From NCBI GenBank assembly GCA_031290155.1, contig JAITOB010000004.1, positions 1 to 64,000 of the forward strand: a stretch of 64,000 nt of DNA, written 5' to 3'. The notes below the pieces were generated by a model, which saw only the letters and a program-made list of their open reading frames with translations, had not been told where the DNA came from and made no database searches. The position numbers and the translations under genes are program-made. Below, one piece after another: positions 58,564 to 64,000 of this stretch (position 1 is its first letter; the number at the start of each line of letters is the position of its first letter). The DNA is from Endomicrobium sp. (lineage in GTDB: Bacteria; Elusimicrobiota; Endomicrobiia; Endomicrobiales; Endomicrobiaceae).

Positions 58564-59163
58564 CTATTTCCTTCTAAATAGTTTGAATCTGTTTTCAGAG
58601 CCTTCTTTTAACCTTTTTATATTCGCCCTGTGTCTGTAAATAACTAAAAGAGCTGCTCCGAAAGCGAATATTGTAGGCTCTGTTGAATATCCCGAAAAAT
58701 AACACGCTAAAGGAAGAACTACCGCCGCGCATATTGACCCTAAAGCAACATATCCGGAAACCGTAAAAACCAAACAAAAAACAATAAACGCTATCAGCAA
58801 CGGCAAAAGCATCAGCGCCAAAAATGCGCCAAGACCGGTCGCAACACCTTTACCGCCTTTAAATTTTAAAAATATTGTAAACATATGCCCCAGCATTGCA
58901 ATTGCCGCAACAACAATAGAATAAGAAAAAGAATTATCTACAAATATTGCAAAATGTACCGGAATAAAGCCTTTTAACGTATCCGCAATAAAAGTTACAA
59001 CTCCTGCAGTTTTTCCAACTGTTCTAAAAACGTTTGTGGTACCGGGATTACCAGAACCTATACTGCGTATATCAACCTTTTTAACCACTTTTGTAACTAT
59101 ATATGCAAAAGGGATTGCTCCAAAGAAGTATACAGTAATGATATATAAAATTTTTATTAACAT
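58564..59163 (-). CDS. plsY: Acyl-phosphate:glycerol-3-phosphate acyltransferase PlsY
   Basis: A 199-residue membrane enzyme with the three PlsY motifs in order: RSIGSGNPGTTNVFRTVGK, FKGGKGVATGLGAFLALML and the C-terminal RHRANIKRLKEGSENRF. About five helices are visible. It adds the first acyl chain to glycerol 3-phosphate. Order der-plsY-gpsA is common across bacteria. Confidence 0.96.
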   Translation of the reverse strand: MLIKILYIITVYFFGAIPFAYIVTKVVKKVDIRSIGSGNPGTTNVFRTVGKTAGVVTFIADTLKGFIPVHFAIFVDNSFSYSIVVAAIAMLGHMFTIFLKFKGGKGVATGLGAFLALMLLPLLIAFIVFCLVFTVSGYVALGSICAAVVLPLACYFSGYSTEPTIFAFGAALLVIYRHRANIKRLKEGSENRFKLFRRK

Positions 59164-59267
59164 TTTAATCTTTCCGCCGTTTAAAAGTATTATATTTAAG
59201 ATATTCTTGTACTGAAGATATTTTATACCTGCAAACTTTATTCCAGCACCAACCGCAATATTATTCT

Positions 59268-60584
59268 TTATTTCTTCTTGTAATATTCCCTGAATTTTAA
59301 TACTATCGGAGCGCCGTAAAACCCAAACCGTTCCCTCAAACGATTTTCAATAAATCTTTCATAAGAAAAATGTACAAGTTCCATATCGTTCACTGAAAAA
59401 ACAAATACAGGCGGTTTTGAAGACACTTGAGCATACTCTTTAAATTTTAAAGTTTTTCCTTTGCTTGTATAAGGTTTTCTCGTAAGAACATCTCTTATAA
59501 TCTCGTCAAGTTCTTCCGCCGTTAATTCTTTTGAATATTGTTTAAAAACAAGTTCTGCTTCCTGGAATATTGTGTCTAACCGCTGTCCCGTTTTTGCAGA
59601 TATAAAAATAATATCTGCCCAATGCATAAATTTGATTCTTTCTCTTAATTGAGCTGTAAAATATTTTACAGCATGTTCTTTATCTTCTATTAAATCCCAT
59701 TTATTTAAAGCTACTATAACAGGTTTCCTTTTTTCAAGCAGCAGTCTGGCAATTCTAACTTCAGTTTCTCCTATCCCATGTGAAGCGTCTGCAACCAAAA
59801 CAGCAACATCAGCATCTTCAATAGCATAGTTTGTGCTCAGAGCTGAAAGATACTCCATATCATTTGTGATTTTACTGCCCCTGTGAAGCCCGGCAGTATC
59901 TATTAAAATGTATTCTTTACTATTGCTTTGAACATTTACTGTAATAGAATCTCTCGTAGCTCCCGGCATATCGTGGACAATGCTTCTCTCTTCTTTAGCG
60001 GCAGTATTAATAAACGAAGATTTTCCTACATTGGGTCTGCCTACAAGAATAATTTTTAATATTTCTTTATTCTTTTTTGTTTTTCTATCGCGCTTAACGC
60101 TTCCCCATACCTTATCCAGTAAATCATGTATGCTTCTGCCATGGTTTGCAGATACAAAAACAATATCATCAAACCCGAGCTCATAAAATTCATACCCTTT
60201 TATTTCTTGTGCCTGCGTGTCTATTTTATTTACGACAAGAATCGCTCTTTTCCGGCTGAGCCTTATCTGCTGAGCAATATGGAAGTCCATTGGATGAAGT
60301 CCTGTTTTAGCGTCTGCAACAAACAAAACTATATCAGCTCTTTCAACAGCTATATCAAGCTGTCGGGACATATCTTTTGAAAAAACTGAAATATCGCTGC
60401 TCCAACCTGCGGTATCTGTAACAATAAATTTTTTATCTTTCCAAAGAACTTCATAATCATTTCTATCCCTTGTTGTGCCCGGAGCTTCATGAATTAACGC
60501 TTTTTTTCTGCCTATAAGTCTATTGAAGAGAGTAGATTTTCCTACATTGGGTCTGCCTACTATAGCTACCTTTGTCAGCATCAA
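59268..60584 (-). CDS. der: GTPase Der (EngA)
   Basis: A 438-residue protein with two tandem GTPase domains: first KVAIVGRPNVGKSTLFNRLI, VTDTAGWS and VVNKIDTQ; second KIILVGRPNVGKSSFINTA, LIDTAGLHRGS and ALNKWDLIED. A C-terminal KH-like domain (RFGFYGAPIVLKFREYYKKK) completes it. Der helps assemble the 50S subunit. It starts the der-plsY-gpsA group. Confidence 0.97.
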   Translation of the reverse strand: MMLTKVAIVGRPNVGKSTLFNRLIGRKKALIHEAPGTTRDRNDYEVLWKDKKFIVTDTAGWSSDISVFSKDMSRQLDIAVERADIVLFVADAKTGLHPMDFHIAQQIRLSRKRAILVVNKIDTQAQEIKGYEFYELGFDDIVFVSANHGRSIHDLLDKVWGSVKRDRKTKKNKEILKIILVGRPNVGKSSFINTAAKEERSIVHDMPGATRDSITVNVQSNSKEYILIDTAGLHRGSKITNDMEYLSALSTNYAIEDADVAVLVADASHGIGETEVRIARLLLEKRKPVIVALNKWDLIEDKEHAVKYFTAQLRERIKFMHWADIIFISAKTGQRLDTIFQEAELVFKQYSKELTAEELDEIIRDVLTRKPYTSKGKTLKFKEYAQVSSKPPVFVFSVNDMELVHFSYERFIENRLRERFGFYGAPIVLKFREYYKKK

Positions 60585-60992
60585 TCAGTCCTTTTTAACC
60601 TACATACAATAAAAATTTCATAATATCGTTAAGAAAAAAACCAATCCAAAGACCGGCTTTAAAATTTTTAACTTTTTTTCATTTAAGTCAAAAGCAGACA
60701 ACAAAATTTGAACTTATATGCGGACTTTACGCTTTGTGGTTACAATTTATAAACTACCACACTGTTTATTATACTAAAATCTTTTCAAATTTCTTAATAT
60801 TCAAAAGGCATACTTTTCAACAAAATTACGCCTAGAAACTCTGCGGTTTCTAATATTTTACACACGGATTCTTAAAAAGTTTTAAACATATTTATATATA
60901 AATCCTCTAATACAAAATTTTTTATTTTTAAACTATGTTTATAGTTTTAGTTTAAAAGCCGTCTTTAATATGAGCTTAAAAATGTTTAATTT
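60585..60992. other. AT-rich gap upstream of der
   Basis: About 400 bases that should contain the der promoter on the minus strand. I see no strong consensus promoter, no RNA gene and no clear hairpin terminator. Confidence 0.4.
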
Positions 60993-61150
60993 TTACTTAG
61001 TAACAGCATATTTTAACTTCAACCTTCCCGTCAGTCCTTCTCTCACCCCAGTATATCCTTCTAAACTTAAATCTATAGATAAATTATCTTTTCTTAGTAC
61101 TTTTCCATATGAGTGTTGTTTTCAATAATCGACATCTCCATATAATCTTG
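60993..61150 (-). pseudogene. Autotransporter beta-barrel C-terminal remnant
   Basis: The minus strand has about 37 clean codons reading GKVLRKDNLSIDLSLEGYTG then VREGLTGRLKLKYAVTK and a stop at 60993. This is the terminal two strands of an autotransporter-type outer-membrane barrel. Upstream codons (YGDVDY-like) are already in another frame, and the rest of the gene has been replaced by the RM remnant on the other strand. Confidence 0.45.
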
Positions 61151-61167
61151 CTATAATTTTCCAAAAG

Positions 61168-64000
61168 TTGAAAAAAATGATGCGGGAATTCAACCTATCA
61201 AATCATACTATCAAATCATATTTAGATAAGCAGAAAATCAAAATTGTGGAACAATATGATTTTGAAAATAGAAAAGTCGAATATACGGAATCGATCAAAG
61301 GTTGGCAAATCAATAAATTTCATGGCGATGAAGAAATTGTCAGCGCATACATATTGTCAAAACTGGTAAATGAACTTGGATATAAACCAGAAAACATAGG
61401 ACTTGAAAAGGAATATGATGTTGGTAGACCAAAATTCAATAAACCTGGAATTGACATTATCGCCAAGAATAACAAGGAAAATGCTTTTTATACATAGAAC
61501 TAAAATCCCCCGCAAGAATTTAATAAAGACCAGGACGAAGTTATAGAAAAGCATTTATTTAATCTTGCAGGTCAAGAAAAGGACAAGGCAAAAATGTAAG
61601 GTATCTTGCTTTATGTTCGTTTGAAATTGTAAATAATAAGATAGAAGACAAATGTCTGCTGATAGATTATGAAAAATTTACTTATCTTGACGGATGGAAA
61701 GATGTGAGAGATTTTTCCGATTCATTGCCGGCAAATTATGGAAAAGCACAGAAAGAACCTTTTATCAAAGGAGGTTCAAAGGATTTAGAAACCAATTTTC
61801 ACACGAGCAAATAGATTTAATAAGAAAGAATCTTCATAATGTTTTGTAGGGTGGCGGTGGAACAGATGACAATGAAATATTTTCATCTCTTGTGAATATA
61901 ATTCTTGCAAAGATTCAAGATGAGAACGAACGAGATAATGGAGGAAAATACGAGTTTCAAATTTTCTTAATGAAAATGGAAAGAATATAGAATCAAATGA
62001 AGAATTATTTAGGAGAATAAATGCTTTATACAGAAGGGCATTACAAAGACAGTTATATATAAACGATAAAAATCGTACGTGGTTGATGAAAACAAATTTT
62101 CTTTAAGCAAATTAAAATATGCTGTTTTCGGTATTGGAAAAATTTAGTTTTGTTGATGGGAAAAACAACATTTCGGGAAAAGATGTACTGCGCGATTTTT
62201 TTGAAGGAATTATTAGAAATGGATTCAAACAATCAAAAGGACAATTTTTCACTCATATAAACATAGTGAGATTTTTATTGTGGGGGATTGTAACTTGATA
62301 GACTTGCGATAGAACGGGTCAATAGAGATAACGAAATTCCGTATTTGATAGACCTAAGTGCAGGGAGTGGAACATTTCTTATTGAGTATATGAAATTCAT
62401 ACAGAAAATCTTAAAAGAAGATTCAAGGGTAAACTTGGCAATAACAGAGCGGTTGAAAACAAATGTCAAGAATGGCTTATGCCAGAACATAAAGAAAATA
62501 AATGGGCAAAAGTTATATCTATGGAATAGAGCACAATTTCAATCTTGGTACCGCTACGAAAAGCGTTTTTGGCACGACAGAAAACAAATATATTCATCTT
62601 TTTATATACAAGTATTTCAAGGTGAAAGCGGTTGTCAATATTCCGTAGGTTGTTTTTGAACCATATACAAGCACAAAAACAAGTTTGTTATTTGCTCAAA
62701 AAAGACAAAAACGGAAATTGAAAAGTGGAATGACATTTGGAATAAACTTTCAACTAAATGTTCTAATTTGATTGATGTTTATGAAAAAAGAAAAGATAGA
62801 AACAAACTGCCGTCCGTAAAAGATTTGAACGAACCCGAGGAACAAGAAGTTTTATATCGTATGCTAAAATCATATATCGTTAATAATGATAAAAAATTAT
62901 CGGCAAAGCAACTTATTGAAAAATATAAAAATGAATTAGTGAATCTTTACAAATATGACAATGATACGGAAGATATGTTCGGATTCGTAAATGTCTGGTG
63001 GGTGTTCGGCGAAGTTGCAAAGGAATTGAACTATAAAATCCTTATGACGGAAGTGGAAAATGTTGGATACAAGCGTACAAAACGAGGAGAAAAACCGCGA
63101 CCAAACGAATTTTATCGTCAGGATTCAAAAGGAGTTATTTTGCTGAATGACGGAATAAAAGAAACAGCTTTAGATATTTTGCGATACGATGTTGATTGTT
63201 CCTTTAATGATTTATTTGAATTTCCCATTGGTAAGAAAATAGATATAAATTCTCTCGATGATTTTCTGTATGCAGAAATAAGAAATGTGTCAAAAGATGG
63301 CGAAGTTGAATCTATGAAATTGAATTTTGACGATAGAAATTTTGAGGAAGAAGACTACTACAAAAAAATTGAAAAAGGTGATATAATTCAAACAAACGAA
63401 AATAGTATATCGATTTCCAAAGTCCGCTCGAATTTGAAAAAATATGTTTTTATAGATGATGAAAACAAAAATTATTTTATACTTCTGCTTTTATACATAT
63501 CAAACCAAAAGCAATGGATAGGGTGTTGTATTATGCCTTGAGAAGTATTTTATGATAATCTTATTGCCATATCAAGACAGGGAAAAGGTTATCCCGCACT
63601 AAAAGAAAGCGATTTTTGTTCTTTGAAATTTGATAAACAGATAATAGATAAATTTATGAAAAAATCAAGTTTCCATTATTGCTAAAATAGAACAGATAGA
63701 AAGTAAAATCAAAAAACTAAAAAAATCCATAGTCCCATCACACAAAATCATCAATAATGACGTTTTTGCAGAAGAATTTAATTTTTCTCCCGATTTATAT
63801 AATGAATTTGTTAAAGGAATGTGACAGCAGGAACGCAACATTCTAAAAATAAAACATTGCAAATCTGCAAAGCAAATTTCGATGAATTTGAAAAAAGCGA
63901 AACAATGTGATTTTTTACCCGGTACCACAATATTACAACGACTAAAGAAATTAAAGTCTACATTAAATGAAATCAGAACGCCGAAAGTGAAAGATGTTGT
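61168..64000 (+). pseudogene. Single-chain restriction-modification enzyme remnant (type IIG-like), continues past the window
   Basis: Broken pieces form one long protein. The N-terminal nuclease domain has a PD-(D/E)xK-like core (GIDIIAKNNKENAFY, then IELKSP after a one-base shift near 61490). A helical linker follows. The methylase part has GQFFTHINIVRFLL near 62230 and motif I IDLSAGSGTFLIEYM near 62350. A long open middle (62768-63541) leads to a target-recognition region (ISRQGKGYPALKESDF, KIEQIESKIKKLKKS, RYHN-type text at 63910). It starts at TTG 61168 or ATG 61177. More than ten breaks occur. It would have cut and methylated DNA alone. Confidence 0.75.

Overview
The window reads as AT-rich chromosome from a reduced, pseudogene-rich bacterium. 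The 5' portion of a 16S rRNA gene on the minus strand (441-676), together with the gene set, points to the Elusimicrobiota, class Endomicrobia: the lineage of Endomicrobium-type symbionts of termite-gut flagellates. This assignment rests on recognition of sequence style and gene content, not on a database search. The first 440 bases look foreign. They carry a rRNA leader and 16S 5' end of betaproteobacterial type, joined head-to-head to the resident 16S through a 5-base shared sequence. I read this as a chimeric contig end rather than biology.

Layout. 441-1230: truncated resident 16S with its leader and two tandem promoters. 1703-7595: a flippase-like gene, an IS1595-type transposase wreck, a decayed methylase/specificity restriction-modification (RM) pair and a decayed N-acetyltransferase. 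7589-13487: a lone 2-oxoacid:ferredoxin oxidoreductase gamma subunit, then the heat-shock set hrcA-grpE-dnaK-dnaJ behind a CIRCE operator. 13507-16362: the rpmH-rnpA-yidD-yidC-jag cluster (minus), with a jag that lacks its R3H domain. 16791-20043: tRNA nucleotidyltransferase followed by decayed genes. 20406-26174 (minus): pckG, decayed ndk, pssA, psd, hom, HU. 26575-30900: rpsF-ssb-rpsR-rplI, then dnaB-alr. 30961-33655: a wrecked MlaE-F-D lipid transporter. 33685-36139: radA and a wrecked DUF3089 gene. 36203-40290 (minus): rlmB, cysS, ispF, ispD and a wrecked PIN-TRAM gene. 40479-46567: a graveyard of envelope and sensory genes. 46693-53592 (minus): an intact six-gene hexuronate operon. 53794-60584 (minus): fbaA, accA, an outer-membrane protein, tRNA-Pro, a MerR regulator, HU/IHF, gpsA, plsY, der. 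60993-64000: an autotransporter remnant and a second decayed RM system of single-chain type.

How the genes work together. The intact genes cover information processing (ribosomal proteins, SSB, DnaB, RadA, tRNA maturation), protein folding and membrane insertion, phospholipid synthesis (PlsY, GpsA, PssA, Psd, AccA), isoprenoid precursors (IspD, IspF), cell-wall precursor supply (Alr) and central carbon flow (PckG, FbaA). The hexuronate operon encodes uptake, then glucuronate to fructuronate, mannonate, KDG, KDPG, and finally pyruvate plus glyceraldehyde 3-phosphate. It is untouched by decay, whereas almost every defence, envelope-export, lipid-transport and signalling gene nearby is broken. 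That pattern fits an intracellular symbiont feeding on host-derived sugar acids.

I found no CRISPR array, prophage or convincing new multi-gene system. The most checkable novelties are the 16S junction, the homopolymeric G tracts used as ribosome-binding sites, the paired 13-bp repeats before the hexuronate operon, the altered Psd processing site, the domain-reduced Jag and the loss of ndk.
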